A program made the position numbers and the translations under genes. The notes under the pieces were generated by a model. It was not told the origin of the DNA. It was given only the letters and a program-made list of their open reading frames with translations, and made no database searches. A stretch of 64,000 nucleotides of DNA from Lysobacteraceae bacterium (GTDB lineage Bacteria; Pseudomonadota; Gammaproteobacteria; Xanthomonadales; Xanthomonadaceae): the NCBI GenBank assembly GCA_004297225.1, contig SCUI01000004.1:164724-228723 (forward strand), given 5' to 3'. Positions within the stretch are counted from its first letter, which is position 1, and every line of letters begins with the position of its first letter. Shown in pieces: positions 23,955 to 33,296 of this stretch.

Positions 23955-26777
23955 CTAGGCGCTGCGTTGCTGCTCGTCCTTGCCCTCGACGGCGGCGTCG
24001 GCGGGCGGCGCGGCGGGCGCGGCCTCGGCGAGGTCGTCGAACAGGCCCGGCGCGGACGGCGTGCCGTTCACCGGCAGGCCGGGGGCGGGCTCCGCGGTGT
24101 CCGCGACCTGCGCCTCGTCGGCGACTGGGCCCGGGGCGTCGAGGTCGACCAGGGGCTCCGAGGCGCCTTCCACTGCGACGTGGGCGGCGTCCGCGGCGAC
24201 CGAAGCGTCGACTTGGGTGGTGTCGGGGTGCTCGATGATGGTCGCTTCGGGCGTCGCGGCTTGCGCCGCTCCCACAACATGGGGTTCCTCGGGAAGACTT
24301 GCGGCGGCGACGGCGGCAGGCGCGATGTCGTCTTCGAAGTCGAATTCGGGCTGCGAGCGCTGCGCGGCGGCGACGTCGAGCGACATGGCGTCGTCGGCGT
24401 CGGCCGATGCGCCGTCCTGCGCGTGCTCGCCGGCCTCGGCGGCGTTGCCCTCGCCGCTGCCGCGGCGGCGGCGACGGCCGCCACGACGACCACGGCGGCG
24501 ACGGCCTTCGCCCTGGCCGTCGGCGGCGGCCTGCTCGCCCTCGGGCGAGGTCGCGGCCTGTGCTTGCGACTTGTCCTCGGCGGGTGCGTCATCGACGGCG
24601 GGCGCGGGCGCTTGCGCGGCGATGGCTGCAACCGCCGTGGCGGTCACGGCAGCGACATCGGGCAGTTGCTCGTCGGCCGGCCTGGTGGCCTCGGGGGCGC
24701 GGGCATTGCCCGGCTCCACGGCCGCGGCCGCCTGCTCGCTGCGCGGCTGGCGCGGCGGCTTCGGCTGCTTCTGCTTCTGCTGTTGCTGCTGCTGCGGCTT
24801 GTCCTGCTTCTCCGGTTTCTCCGCCTTGTCCTGCCTGCCTTGCGGCGCGGGCGTGTTGCGGCGCTCGTCGCGGCGCTGCTCGTCGCGTCGCTCGTTGCGG
24901 TTGCGGCCGCCACGATCGCGACGCTGGTTGCGGTCGTTGCGTTCGCCGCGGTCCTTGCGCTCGTTGCGATCGCCGCGTTCCTGGCGTTCGCCGCGACCGC
25001 GCGGATCCTGCGGCTTGCTGGCGGGCTCGGGCAGGGTCGGCTCACCGGAGCCGAAGAAACCCAGGATGCGATCCCACAGGCCGATCCCCTTGGCCTGGGT
25101 GCGGAACGGGGCGGGCGATACCGCGGCGGGGACCGGCATCGCCTCGACTTCCTCGCGCGGCTCGCGCACCGGCGCCGGCTGCGAAGGCCGCACGTTGGTC
25201 ACCGCGGGCGCGGCCGGGATGTTGAGGTTCGCCTTGGACAGCGCGATCGTCGCCAGCTTGCGCGGCGTGCCGCGCTGGTAGCTGGGCCGGCTGGTGTCCT
25301 CGCCGAGCTCGTTCTCGCGGATGCGCGTGACTTCGTAATGCGGCGTGTGCAACTGGTCGTCGGCGACGATCACGATCGGCGCGTCGTGGCGCTTCTCGAT
25401 CTCCGCCAGCGCGCGGCGCTTCTCGTTGAGCAGGTAGTTGGCGATTTCCACCGGAGCCTGCACCAGCACCTGCCCGGTGTTGTCCTTCATGGCGTGCTCT
25501 TCGGCCAGGCGGATGATCGCCAGGGCCAGCGATTCGACGCTGCGCATGCGGCCGTGGCCCTCGCAGCGCGGGCACACGATCTGGGTGGATTCGCCCAGGC
25601 TCGGGCGCAGGCGCTGGCGCGACATCTCCAGCAGGCCGAAGCGGGAGATGCGGCCGAGCTGCACGCGCGCGCGGTCGGAGCGCAGCGCGTGCTGCAACCG
25701 GTTCTCGACCTCGCGCTGGTGCTTGTTCGAGGACATGTCGATGAAGTCGATCACCACCAGGCCGCCGAGGTCGCGCAGGCGCATCTGGCGCGCGACTTCC
25801 TCGGCCGCCTCCAGGTTGGTGTTGAACGCGGTCTCCTCGATGTCGCCACCCTTCGTTGCGCGCGCCGAGTTGACGTCGACCGCGGTCAGCGCCTCGGTCT
25901 GGTCGATCACCAGCGCGCCGCCGGAGGGCAGCCTCACCTCTCGCTCGTAGGCGGCTTCGATCTGCGACTCGATCTGGAAGCGGTTGAACAGCGGGACGTC
26001 GTCGGTGTAGTGCTTGAGCTTGCGAAGGTTGTGCGGCATCACCTGCTGCACGAACTCGCGCGCCTCGGCGTACATCTCCTCGGTGTCGACCAGGATCTCG
26101 CCGACGTCCGGGCGCATGTAGTCGCGCAGCGCACGGATGATCAGCCTCGATTCCTGGTAGATCAGGAACGGCGCCGGCTTGCTCAGCGCGGCCTCGGCCA
26201 CCGCCTTCCACACGCTCAGCAGGTAGTCCAGGTCCCACTGCAGTTCCTCCGCGTCGCGGCCAACGCCGGCGGTGCGGATGATCACGCCCATGTCGTCGGG
26301 GATCTGCAGCGCGTCCATCGCCCGCTTCAGCTCGGCCCGGTCCTCGCCCTCGATCCGGCGCGAGACGCCGCCGGCGGTCGGGGAGTTGGGCATGAGCACC
26401 ATGTAGCGGCCGGCCAGCGAGATGAAGGTGGTCAGCGCAGCGCCCTTGTTGCCGCGCTCTTCCTTGTCCACCTGGACCACGACTTCCTGGCCTTCGCGCA
26501 GCAGTTCCTTGAGTCCGGCCTTGTTCGGGTCGACGCCGGCCTGGAAGTAGTCGCGGGAGATTTCCTTCAGCGGCAGGAAGCCGTGGCGCTCGCCGCCGTA
26601 CTCGACGAAGGCGGCCTCCAGCGAAGGCTCGAGCCGGGTGATCCGGCCCTTGTAGATGTTGGACTTCTTCTGTTCCTTCGACGGCTGCTCGATGTCGATG
26701 TCGTACAGCGCCTGGCCGTCGACGATCGCGACGCGCAGTTCTTCCGCCTGCGTCGCGTTGATCAGCATTCTCTTCAT
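23955..26777 (-). CDS. rne: Ribonuclease E
   Basis: 940 residues from [20 protein letters not shown], as in E. coli; a frame extended to 26846 is not supported. The S1 domain lies at about 35-120, the catalytic aspartates are in [16 protein letters not shown] and [20 protein letters not shown], and the zinc link is [10 protein letters not shown]. From about residue 510 the protein becomes disordered, with Arg/Asn/Asp-rich ([16 protein letters not shown]) and Gln/Lys-rich tracts that should bind RNA and degradosome partners, then an acidic Ala-rich tail. A 29-base repeat unit is inserted in frame in the tail. Divergent from rluC. Confidence 0.96.
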   Translation of the reverse strand: MKRMLINATQAEELRVAIVDGQALYDIDIEQPSKEQKKSNIYKGRITRLEPSLEAAFVEYGGERHGFLPLKEISRDYFQAGVDPNKAGLKELLREGQEVVVQVDKEERGNKGAALTTFISLAGRYMVLMPNSPTAGGVSRRIEGEDRAELKRAMDALQIPDDMGVIIRTAGVGRDAEELQWDLDYLLSVWKAVAEAALSKPAPFLIYQESRLIIRALRDYMRPDVGEILVDTEEMYAEAREFVQQVMPHNLRKLKHYTDDVPLFNRFQIESQIEAAYEREVRLPSGGALVIDQTEALTAVDVNSARATKGGDIEETAFNTNLEAAEEVARQMRLRDLGGLVVIDFIDMSSNKHQREVENRLQHALRSDRARVQLGRISRFGLLEMSRQRLRPSLGESTQIVCPRCEGHGRMRSVESLALAIIRLAEEHAMKDNTGQVLVQAPVEIANYLLNEKRRALAEIEKRHDAPIVIVADDQLHTPHYEVTRIRENELGEDTSRPSYQRGTPRKLATIALSKANLNIPAAPAVTNVRPSQPAPVREPREEVEAMPVPAAVSPAPFRTQAKGIGLWDRILGFFGSGEPTLPEPASKPQDPRGRGERQERGDRNERKDRGERNDRNQRRDRGGRNRNERRDEQRRDERRNTPAPQGRQDKAEKPEKQDKPQQQQQQKQKQPKPPRQPRSEQAAAAVEPGNARAPEATRPADEQLPDVAAVTATAVAAIAAQAPAPAVDDAPAEDKSQAQAATSPEGEQAAADGQGEGRRRRGRRGGRRRRRGSGEGNAAEAGEHAQDGASADADDAMSLDVAAAQRSQPEFDFEDDIAPAAVAAASLPEEPHVVGAAQAATPEATIIEHPDTTQVDASVAADAAHVAVEGASEPLVDLDAPGPVADEAQVADTAEPAPGLPVNGTPSAPGLFDDLAEAAPAAPPADAAVEGKDEQQRSA
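24249..24277 (-). repeat. REP-like unit inside the rne C-terminal tail
   Basis: 29 bases identical to 96-124. In rne it encodes VGAAQAATP in the disordered tail, the same frame as in the Sco-like gene. The flanking code is Ala/Pro/Glu-rich and tolerant of insertion. Confidence 0.7.
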
Positions 26778-27187
26778 GGTGGCGTTCCTCGCGCGCTTTT
26801 CCGCGCGACGACGCCGTGGGCGTTTCGCCTCTGGATACCGCGGCACCGCTGCGCCAAGGCTGCGGCGGGGCCTTCGAGTGTTCCAGCGCTACGACACCAC
26901 GGCGGGCCGCGGGAGCGCTTGTCCGATCCTGTCTGTTGCGGGCCGCCGCCGCGCCGCTGCCCGTCGGTGACGTGGCGTGGCGCAGCCTGCGGGTCATGTT
27001 CAGCGCCGGCGTCTGACGCGCCGGGCGATGGCCGGGCTTGCCGGCGAGCCGCTAACATGGCCGCCCCGGGGGCGGTGGTCGCGTGCTGCTGCCGGGCTTC
27101 GCGGAAGGCCGGCTTTTGGCCGGGGTAACTTCCTGCGAAATCAAACCCTTATCTCGCCCGGCGAGTGTAGCAGATCAAGGCGGGGCG
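26778..27187. other. 410-base gap between rne and rluC, probable long rne leader
   Basis: No convincing gene. It is GC-rich and can form many short stems. rne in E. coli has a leader of about 360 bases that the enzyme uses for autoregulation; the candidate promoter at 27149-27178 would give a leader of similar length here. Short frames in this stretch have no ribosome site or family match. Confidence 0.5.
27149..27178 (-). promoter_or_regulatory. Candidate rne promoter
   Basis: On the minus strand TTGATC (27178-27173), an 18-base spacer, then GATAAG (27154-27149). A start near 27142 would give an rne leader of about 365 bases. It overlaps the region just before rluC. Confidence 0.3.
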
Positions 27188-28159
27188 ATGGCTGGTTCCG
27201 ACAACCCTGGCAACGGCCGCAGCGGCGGCGCCCATACCGTCCGGGTCCCGGAGGACCGGGCCGGCCAGCGGCTGGACAATTTCCTGCTGGGGCAGCTGAA
27301 AGGGGCGCCCCGGAGCCTGGTCTACAAGTTGGTCCGGTCCGGCCAGGTCCGGGTCAACGGCGGTCGCGCCAGGGCCGAGCGCAAGCTCGAGCCCGGCGAC
27401 GAGGTGCGGATCCCGCCGGTCCGGTTGGAGCCGGCCGGCGAAAAGGGCACCCCGGCCAGGGGCCTGCTGGAGGCGATGGAAGCCAGCATCGTCTTCGAGG
27501 ACGCCCGCCTGCTGGCGATAAACAAGCCCTCCGGGGTCGCCAGCCACGGTGGCAGCGGCATTTCCTTCGGCGCGATCGAGACCCTGCGCGCGCTGCGGCC
27601 GCGCGAGTCGCTGGAACTGGTGCACCGGCTCGACCGCGACACCTCGGGGCTGCTGCTGGTGGCGAAGAAGCGCTCGGCGCTGTCGGAACTGCAGGCGCTG
27701 TTGCGCGACGAGCACGCCGCCGGCATCAGCAAGCGCTACCTGGCGCTGCTGCTCGGGCGGATGCCGGACGGGGTGATGAGCGTGGATGCGCCGCTGCACG
27801 TGGGCCTGCGCCAGGGCGGCGAGCGCCATGTGCAGGTGTCGCCGCAGGGCAAGGCCTCGCTGAGCCATTTCCGGGTGCTGGAGCGCCGTGGCGGGCAGTC
27901 GTATTGCGAGGTGCGGATCGCGACCGGGCGCACCCACCAGATCCGCGCGCATGCGCAGCACATCGGCCATCCGGTCGCCGGCGACGACAAGTACGGCAAC
28001 GCCGAGGCCAACAGGCGCCTGCGCGACCAGGCCGGCCTGCGCCGCCTGTTCCTGCACGCCGCCAGCCTCGAATTCGCCCTCGACGCCGGCCGCACCCCCT
28101 ATCTCCTCACCGCGCCTTTACCCCCGGACCTCACCTCGGTCCTCGACCGCCTCGCTTGA
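27188..28159 (+). CDS. rluC: 23S rRNA pseudouridine synthase C
   Basis: 323 residues from ATG 27188. An S4 RNA-binding domain (RLDNFLLGQLKGAPRSLVYK, VRSGQVRVNGGRA) precedes the catalytic domain with the Asp motif HRLDRDTSGLLLVAKK, then GRTHQIRAHAQHIGHPVAGD and KYGN. RluC makes pseudouridines 955, 2504 and 2580 in E. coli 23S rRNA. The arrangement divergent from rne is the same as in E. coli and supports RluC over RluD. A frame starting at 27083 is not needed. A repeat element follows the stop. Confidence 0.93.
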   Translation: MAGSDNPGNGRSGGAHTVRVPEDRAGQRLDNFLLGQLKGAPRSLVYKLVRSGQVRVNGGRARAERKLEPGDEVRIPPVRLEPAGEKGTPARGLLEAMEASIVFEDARLLAINKPSGVASHGGSGISFGAIETLRALRPRESLELVHRLDRDTSGLLLVAKKRSALSELQALLRDEHAAGISKRYLALLLGRMPDGVMSVDAPLHVGLRQGGERHVQVSPQGKASLSHFRVLERRGGQSYCEVRIATGRTHQIRAHAQHIGHPVAGDDKYGNAEANRRLRDQAGLRRLFLHAASLEFALDAGRTPYLLTAPLPPDLTSVLDRLA

Positions 28160-28171
28160 AGAACAACCGCA

Positions 28172-28290
28172 GGACGCGGATCACGCGGATAACAGCGGAT
28201 CAACGCGGATCAGAAGTCGATCGGTTCGATGCAAGACCCACTGTTCGTCGATCCGCCCTTATCCGTTCTTATCCGCGTTGATCCGCGTCA
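28172..28290. repeat. GCGGATCAA inverted-repeat element, copy A
   Basis: Outer arms GGACGCGGATCA (28172-28183) and TGATCCGCGTCA (28279-28290). Inside, GCGGATAA/GCGGATCA units recur on the left and TTATCCG/TTATCCGCG on the right. The core (about 28215-28250) is the least like copies B and C. It fills the gap between convergent rluC and phhB. Confidence 0.8.
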
Positions 28291-28301
28291 GATGCTCTTC
28301 G

Positions 28302-28643
28302 TTATTCGGCGAGGGCGCTGGCGCGGGCGGCGCAGATGAAGTCGTTCTCGGAGAGGCCGCCGACGTCGTGGGTGGAGTAGCGGACCACGCAGCGGTCGTA
28401 GTGGACCGAGAGGTCCGGATGGTGGTCCTCGCGGTTGGCCATGTGCGCCAGCGCGTTCACGAAGGACATGGTCCGGTAGTAGTCCTTGAAGCCGAAGGTG
28501 CGGGCGAGCGCCTTGCCGTCCTCGGCCAGCTCCCAGCCGGGCAGGTCGGGCATCAGTTCGCGGATCCTGGCCTCGGGGAGCTTGTGCTCGCTGCCGCGGC
28601 GCGGGATGCAGTGGGCCTGGGCGAGGGGGACGAGGTCGCTCAT
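28302..28643 (-). CDS. phhB: 4a-hydroxytetrahydrobiopterin dehydratase (PhhB)
   Basis: 113 residues from ATG 28643 ([12 protein letters not shown]). It dehydrates 4a-hydroxytetrahydropterin during pterin recycling for phenylalanine hydroxylase. The signature [20 protein letters not shown] carries the paired histidines, and [20 protein letters not shown] is conserved. phhA is not adjacent. Divergent from nfuA, with 74 bases between starts. A longer frame to 28715 would overlap the nfuA promoter. Confidence 0.92.
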   Translation of the reverse strand: MSDLVPLAQAHCIPRRGSEHKLPEARIRELMPDLPGWELAEDGKALARTFGFKDYYRTMSFVNALAHMANREDHHPDLSVHYDRCVVRYSTHDVGGLSENDFICAARASALAE

Positions 28644-28717
28644 GGGGGAACTCCGGCCTTGGGCAATCGTTACTGGATCAGTCCTTAGAATAGTCCCATG
28701 GTCCAGGACAACCACCG

Positions 28718-29311
28718 ATGATCGACATCACCGAAGCCGCGCAGGCGCATTTCCGCAGGCTGATCGAGCGCGAGGCGCTGCCCGGGCTGGGCGTGCGGCT
28801 GTCCGCCCACATGCCCGGCACCACCCAGGCCGACGTCCGGCTGGAGTTCGCCGAGCCCGGCGACCTGGCCGGCGACGAGGAGGCGATCGCTTGCGCCGGC
28901 TTCACATTGTGGGTGGACCAGGCCAGCGTAGTCTTCCTCGACGGGGCCCGGATCGACTTCGAGCAGCAGGCCACGGGCGGCCAGCTGCAGATCCGCGCAC
29001 CGAAGATCAAGGGTGAGGCGCCGCCGGAATCGGCGTCGATCAAGGACAAGGTGGGCTGGTTGATCGAACACGAAATCAATCCGCAGCTGGCGATGCATCG
29101 CGGCATGGTGGAGCTGCAGGAGGTCACCGCCGACGGCGTCGTGGTGCTGCGTTTCGGCGGCGGCTGCCATGGTTGCGGCATGGTCGACGTCACCCTGAAG
29201 AACGGCATCGAGAAGACGCTGTTGGCGAAGGTGCCGGGCGTCACCGCGGTGCGCGACGCCACCGACCACGACACCGGCCAGGCGCCATACGTGCCGCGCA
29301 GCGTGGCCTGA
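28718..29311 (+). CDS. nfuA: Fe-S biogenesis protein NfuA
   Basis: 197 residues: an A-type-like N-terminal domain ([20 protein letters not shown]) and a C-terminal Nfu domain with the scaffold cysteines in [19 protein letters not shown]. It carries [4Fe-4S] clusters to target enzymes and protects them from oxidative stress. Potential clients nearby are NadA, HemN, RlmN and FNR. The N-terminal domain lacks the A-type cysteines, as in E. coli NfuA. Confidence 0.95.
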   Translation: MIDITEAAQAHFRRLIEREALPGLGVRLSAHMPGTTQADVRLEFAEPGDLAGDEEAIACAGFTLWVDQASVVFLDGARIDFEQQATGGQLQIRAPKIKGEAPPESASIKDKVGWLIEHEINPQLAMHRGMVELQEVTADGVVVLRFGGGCHGCGMVDVTLKNGIEKTLLAKVPGVTAVRDATDHDTGQAPYVPRSVA

Positions 29312-29315
29312 CCCG

Positions 29316-31067
29316 ATGCCCGGCGTGAGCGGTTCCTCACGGATGTTCACCGACGCCGAACTGATCGATGCCCTGCGCCGCCGGCGCGTGCGTTCATTGC
29401 GCCCCGACCGTGCCCCCGGCGAATTCCCGCCCGGCTGGCGCGCCTGGTTCGCGGCCCTGCGCGAGCAGGCGGGAGTCATCACCGGCGCCACCGCCGATGC
29501 GATCGTCGCGATCTTCGTCGCGCGCGAACTGCGCCGCGCGCCGCCGCGTGCCGCGGAGCTGAGCGACTGGCAGGCCTTCACCACGCTGTGGCGCCAGGAA
29601 TGGCAGCCCGCCAGCGACGACGACCGCGCGCAACGCATCGCCGCGATGACGATCACCCTGCTGGTCCAGTTGCTGTTCGCCATCATGGTCCTGTGGTTGA
29701 CGGCGGCGCACTGGGGCGGCACACCGCCCGCGCGCGGCGAGGACGTGGTGCAGGTCGTCTATATCGGCGAAGGCACCCCGGTCGAACAGGGTGGTGGCGC
29801 ACCGACAGGGCCCGCGCCCGAACCCGCAGCGGCGGCACCGGCGGCGCCTGCCGGCAGTGCCGCCGCGGCGCCCGCGGGTTCCGCCCCGGCCACCCGTGCC
29901 CCGGCACGACCCGCCGTGGCCGCGGCTCCTGCGCAACCCGCGCCCGCGCCTAGCCCGGCCGCACCTGCCGAGGCCGAGATCGAGGCGCTGCCGGCGCCGC
30001 AACCGCTGCAGGTGACCGAGGTGGCGGTGCCCGACAGCGATTTCGCGCTGCAGGTGCCCGAGCTTGCCGCGCAAGTGCAGGCGATCGAAATCGTCGAACT
30101 GCCTTCGACGAGGCAGCGCGAGGTCGAAGCGCCGGTGGCGCAAGTGCGCGTGCCCGACCTCCAGGCGACCCCGCAGGCCTTGCCGACCCCGGCGCCGCCC
30201 TTGCCCGATGCCCAGGCGCGCACGGTGGCGTCGCGACAGGCGCAGGTGCGCGTGCCCGGACTGGAGGCACAGGTGGAATCGCTGCCCGGTCCGTTGTCGC
30301 CGGCGCCGGGCCAGGCGCGCCAGGCTGTTTCCACGCGCAACGCCGAAGTTCGCGTGCCGGGCCTGGCCACCGGTGTCGCCGCGCTGCCGATGCCTTCGGG
30401 CAGTGGCAGCGGCAGCGCCAGCAGCACTGGCAGTGCGACCGGCGCGAACGCGTCCGGCAGCGACAACGGCTCGACCGCTGGCGCCGCGCCGGGCCAGGCC
30501 GGCGGGCAATCAAGCGTGGCGGGCGGGGTGCAGGGCGCCCTTGCCGGCGCCGGTGCGGGTCCGAAGCCGGGAGAAGCGGCCGGCGCCTTCGGCAGCGCGC
30601 GGCCCGGCAGCGACTGGGGAATCGGCGACCGCGCCCAGGCGGGCGGCCAGGCCGGCGCCAGTTCGGGTCTGTTCGATGGCAGCGGGCGCGTGAAGCTGCC
30701 GCCGGGCGTGGCGGACGGCGGCGACCTTCTGGGCCCCGATGGGGTGCTGGACACGGAGATTGCCGATCTCGACCGCGCCGGCACCTGGCTCAAGCGCGTG
30801 CCGATGGACTACACGCCGACCCGCTTCGACAAATACTGGATGCCGGGCGGCACGCTGCTCGAGGAATGGGTGCGGCGCGGCGTCCGCGAAGTGTCGATCC
30901 GCATCCCGGGCTCCTCCAAGCGGATCCACTGCGTGGTCTCGCTGCTGCAGCTGGGGGGCGGTTGCGGGATCAACGACCCGAACATGCAGGACCAGGAGGC
31001 GACCGCGCGCGCCGCGCCCGAAATCCCCTGGAAGCCCGAGTTGCAGGAAGACCAGGATTCGCTGTAG
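29316..31067 (+). CDS. Membrane protein with 34-residue Pro/Ala-rich repeats
   Basis: 583 residues from ATG 29316; an in-frame ATG at 29343 (MFTDAELIDALRRRR) is equally plausible. A cytoplasmic charged N-terminus precedes one membrane helix at about 109-130 (ITLLVQLLFAIMVLWLTAAH), then a long Ala/Pro-rich periplasmic stretch. From about residue 244 at least three and probably four repeats of about 34 residues share VRVPxL...LPxP...R; a Gly/Ser-rich linker follows. The globular end has two cysteines (RIHCVVS, GGGCGIN). It resembles TonB-like or Xanthomonas transmembrane repetitive proteins; the function is unknown. Confidence 0.65.
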   Translation: MPGVSGSSRMFTDAELIDALRRRRVRSLRPDRAPGEFPPGWRAWFAALREQAGVITGATADAIVAIFVARELRRAPPRAAELSDWQAFTTLWRQEWQPASDDDRAQRIAAMTITLLVQLLFAIMVLWLTAAHWGGTPPARGEDVVQVVYIGEGTPVEQGGGAPTGPAPEPAAAAPAAPAGSAAAAPAGSAPATRAPARPAVAAAPAQPAPAPSPAAPAEAEIEALPAPQPLQVTEVAVPDSDFALQVPELAAQVQAIEIVELPSTRQREVEAPVAQVRVPDLQATPQALPTPAPPLPDAQARTVASRQAQVRVPGLEAQVESLPGPLSPAPGQARQAVSTRNAEVRVPGLATGVAALPMPSGSGSGSASSTGSATGANASGSDNGSTAGAAPGQAGGQSSVAGGVQGALAGAGAGPKPGEAAGAFGSARPGSDWGIGDRAQAGGQAGASSGLFDGSGRVKLPPGVADGGDLLGPDGVLDTEIADLDRAGTWLKRVPMDYTPTRFDKYWMPGGTLLEEWVRRGVREVSIRIPGSSKRIHCVVSLLQLGGGCGINDPNMQDQEATARAAPEIPWKPELQEDQDSL

Positions 31068-31119
31068 CGCCCGACCCATGGTCGGGCGACCTGGTCAGCC
31101 GACCATGGGTCGGCTCTAC
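31064..31119. repeat. Inverted pair of GTAG-type palindromes (SMAG-like REPs)
   Basis: GTAGCGCCCGACCCATGGTC... (31064-31090) faces GCCGACCATGGGTCGGCTCTAC (31098-31119; only part given). Both carry the GTAG/CTAC tetranucleotide at the outer end. Similar palindromes are typical of Stenotrophomonas, moved by RAYT transposases. It overlaps both stop codons of the flanking convergent genes and should act as a bidirectional terminator. Confidence 0.85.
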
Positions 31120-31562
31120 AGGTTGCTGAGGTCGACCAGCTCGGAGGGCTGCGAGCCGAAATACGCGGCGAGGTCGGCGATCTGCTGGTCGGTCAGGTCC
31201 TTCGCCTGCGAGGCCATCAGCGCGTGGCTGCGCTCGCCGTCGCGGTACATCTGCAGCGAGTGCGAGAGATAGTCGCGGTACTGGCCGCCGAGCTTGGGAT
31301 AGCTCGGATCGATCGGCGCATTGCCGCCGGCGCCGTGGCAGTCCACGCAGGCCTGGCCGGTGGCCGCCTGCTTGGTGGTGGCGAGCTTCTCGCCGGCCGC
31401 GACGTTGCCCGCAGGGATGCCGGAGGACGACCTGGTGTGCCCGTCGGCGCTGTCGGCGGCGGAGTGCGCAGCCGGCGTTTCGCCGGAAGGCGAGCAGGCG
31501 GCGAGGGCAAGGCTGGCGAGCAGGGCGAGGGCGAGCGGCTTCAGGGACATGGAATGCGTCAT
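31116..31562 (-). CDS. Lipoprotein cytochrome c
   Basis: 148 residues from ATG 31562 (MTHSMSLKPLALALLASLAL), 8 bases after the upstream cytochrome gene. A lipobox LAAC puts it in the membrane, facing the periplasm. Haem motif CVDCH in GQACVDCHGAGGNAPIDPSYP and a methionine in SHALMASQAKDLTDQQIADLAAYF as the axial ligand, as in cytochrome c4/c5-type domains. It forms an operon with the 105-residue cytochrome; both probably shuttle electrons to a terminal oxidase or nitrite reductase. No oxidase gene is in the window. Confidence 0.88.
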   Translation of the reverse strand: MTHSMSLKPLALALLASLALAACSPSGETPAAHSAADSADGHTRSSSGIPAGNVAAGEKLATTKQAATGQACVDCHGAGGNAPIDPSYPKLGGQYRDYLSHSLQMYRDGERSHALMASQAKDLTDQQIADLAAYFGSQPSELVDLSNL

Positions 31563-31570
31563 GGGGCGGC

Positions 31571-31888
31571 TCACTTCAGGCTCGACAGGAAGGCGGCAAG
31601 GTCGGCGATGTCCTGCGCGGAAAAGCCATCCGCCTGCGCCTCCATCGTCGGGTGCTTGCGCAGGCCCTGCTGGTACTCGGTCAGCGCGTTGACCAGGTAG
31701 ACATCGGACTGGCCGCCGATCTTGGGCACGTGGAAGTTCGGGTACGCGTTCTTGTAGCCGGTGACGCCGTGGCAACCTTGGCAGGTGTAGGCGAGCTGGC
31801 GGCCGTGTTCAACGTCGCCCTTGGCCTGGGCGAGGGCGGCGGGTGCGGCCAGCATCAGGCAGGAAGCCAGCAACAACGATCGGGTCAT
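31571..31888 (-). CDS. Small periplasmic cytochrome c (c4/c5-type)
   Basis: 105 residues with signal peptide MTRSLLLASCLMLAAPAALA. One haem c motif CQGCH in AYTCQGCHGVTGYKNAYPNF; the axial Met is in HPTMEAQADGFSAQDIADLAAF. First gene of a two-cytochrome operon, with a good TTGGGT-N18-TATACT promoter 36-65 bases upstream. No FNR-type box was seen, so it may be expressed aerobically. Confidence 0.9.
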   Translation of the reverse strand: MTRSLLLASCLMLAAPAALAQAKGDVEHGRQLAYTCQGCHGVTGYKNAYPNFHVPKIGGQSDVYLVNALTEYQQGLRKHPTMEAQADGFSAQDIADLAAFLSSLK

Positions 31889-31923
31889 CGACTTTGTCCG
31901 CGGATGAGAATGGCAATCGCATC

Positions 31924-31953
31924 AGTATAGCGACGTTCAGACTCGCAACCCAA
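31924..31953 (-). promoter_or_regulatory. Promoter of the two-cytochrome operon
   Basis: Minus strand TTGGGT (31953-31948), 18-base spacer, TATACT (31929-31924). Five of six -10 positions match; leader about 29 bases. Confidence 0.55.
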
Positions 31954-32049
31954 TGGTGCCGCAACGTAGCGCCCTGCCTCGCAGGCTGCGCGCGCGGGAT
32001 CCGCGCCCACTCCATCGCCGGTCCACAAGCCACCATGACCTCTGGCGGA

Positions 32050-32077
32050 TTCAGTTCCCCGAGGTGGGTGATATACC
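32050..32077 (+). promoter_or_regulatory. Candidate promoter of the RND efflux operon
   Basis: TTCAGT (32050-32055), 16-base spacer, TATACC (32072-32077), 31 bases before the ATG. No adjacent regulator gene or obvious operator was found. Confidence 0.35.
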
Positions 32078-32108
32078 TATCTACAACACCAACCAACGAG
32101 CTGCCCCC

Positions 32109-33278
32109 ATGACCGTTCCGACCGCCCCCCGCCACGGCCGATCGTCCCGCCTGGTGCCTGTATTCCTGTGCCTGGTCGTGCCGGGGGTGCTGGCGCTGGG
32201 CGCCTGCAAGGGCCCGGGCGAGGGCGGCGAGGGGGCTGAAGCCGCCAAGGCGCCCGAAGCCGTGCCGGTCGAGGTCGCCGCCGTGGCCCGCCGGCCGATC
32301 GCCGCCAGCTATACCGGCAGCGCGCCGCTGGAAGCGCGCGGCGAGTCGCAGGTGGTCGCCAAGACTTCCGGCGTGGCGCTGCGGGTGCATGCCCAGGAGG
32401 GCCAGTTCGTCGAGGCCGGGCAGGTGCTGGTGCAGCTCGACTCCGCCCGCGCGCAGTTGCAGGCGGCGCAGAGCGCGGCGCAGGTGCGCAAGCTGCAGGC
32501 CAATTACGCGCGCGCGCTCAAGCTCGCCGAGCAGTCGCTGATCAGCGCCAACGACCTGGACCAGCTCAAGTACGACCTGGAGAACGCGCGCGCGGCCAAC
32601 CGCCTCGCCAACCTCGAGGTCTCCTACGCCGACGTGCGCGCGCCGATCGCAGGCGTGGTCGCGCAGCGCTCGATCAAGCCCGGCAACTTCGTGCAGATCA
32701 ACACCCCCATCTTCCGCATCGTCGACGTCGGCCGCCTGGAGGCGACGCTCAACGTTCCCGAGCGCGAGGTCGCCTCGCTCAAGCCCGGCATGAAGGTGCA
32801 ATTGCAGGTGGACGCGCTGCCCGGCCGCGACTTCACCGGCACCATCGACCGCATCGCCCCGGTAGTCGACGCCGGCAGCGGTACCTTCCGCGTGATCACC
32901 GCGTTCGAGAACGGCGGCGTGCTGCAGCCGGGCATGTTCGGCCGGTTCCGCATCGAGCACGACCAGCGCACCGACGCGCTGGTGATGCCGCGCACCGCAT
33001 TGCTGGAGGACGAAGGCGAGGCCGCCGTATTCGCCGTGCGCGCGAACAAGGCGGTGCGCGTGCCGGTGAAGCTGGGCTACATGGACGGCCAGTGGGTCGA
33101 GGTGACCAAGGGATTGAAGGCGGGCGAGCAGGTCGTCACCGCCGGCAAGGTCGCGCTGCGCGAAGGCAGCGCGGTGCAGGTGGTCGGCGGCGCGCCGGCC
33201 GGCGATGCCGGCAAGCAGGTGGCCGGAAAGGGCGCGCCTGCCGGTGCGTCGACGCCGACCACCAATTCCGCGCGCTGA
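32109..33278 (+). CDS. RND efflux periplasmic adaptor (membrane-fusion lipoprotein)
   Basis: 389 residues from ATG 32109. Signal ends VLALGAC with lipobox Cys33, so it is anchored to the inner membrane. Biotinyl-lipoyl-like halves surround a coiled hairpin (SARAQLQAAQSAAQVRKLQA, LDQLKYDLENARAANRLANL), then a beta-barrel (VRAPIAGVVAQRSIKPGNFV, LNVPEREVASLKPGMKV). It joins the two RND pumps to an outer-membrane channel; no such channel gene is here, so a TolC-like protein from elsewhere is needed. 18 bases before the first pump. Confidence 0.92.
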   Translation: MTVPTAPRHGRSSRLVPVFLCLVVPGVLALGACKGPGEGGEGAEAAKAPEAVPVEVAAVARRPIAASYTGSAPLEARGESQVVAKTSGVALRVHAQEGQFVEAGQVLVQLDSARAQLQAAQSAAQVRKLQANYARALKLAEQSLISANDLDQLKYDLENARAANRLANLEVSYADVRAPIAGVVAQRSIKPGNFVQINTPIFRIVDVGRLEATLNVPEREVASLKPGMKVQLQVDALPGRDFTGTIDRIAPVVDAGSGTFRVITAFENGGVLQPGMFGRFRIEHDQRTDALVMPRTALLEDEGEAAVFAVRANKAVRVPVKLGYMDGQWVEVTKGLKAGEQVVTAGKVALREGSAVQVVGGAPAGDAGKQVAGKGAPAGASTPTTNSAR

Positions 33279-33296
33279 GCCGACGAGGGCCGACCC

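Noticed and set aside
23907-27128. A 1073-codon open frame on the plus strand, antisense to rne
   Set aside because: Low-complexity Leu/Val/Arg runs mirror the Ala/Asp/Arg-rich rne code; no ribosome site or family match.
28172-28290. Short regular GCGGATMA units that could be mistaken for a CRISPR array
   Set aside because: Units are 8-10 bases, without equal spacers, and form two inverted arms rather than a direct array; no cas gene nearby.
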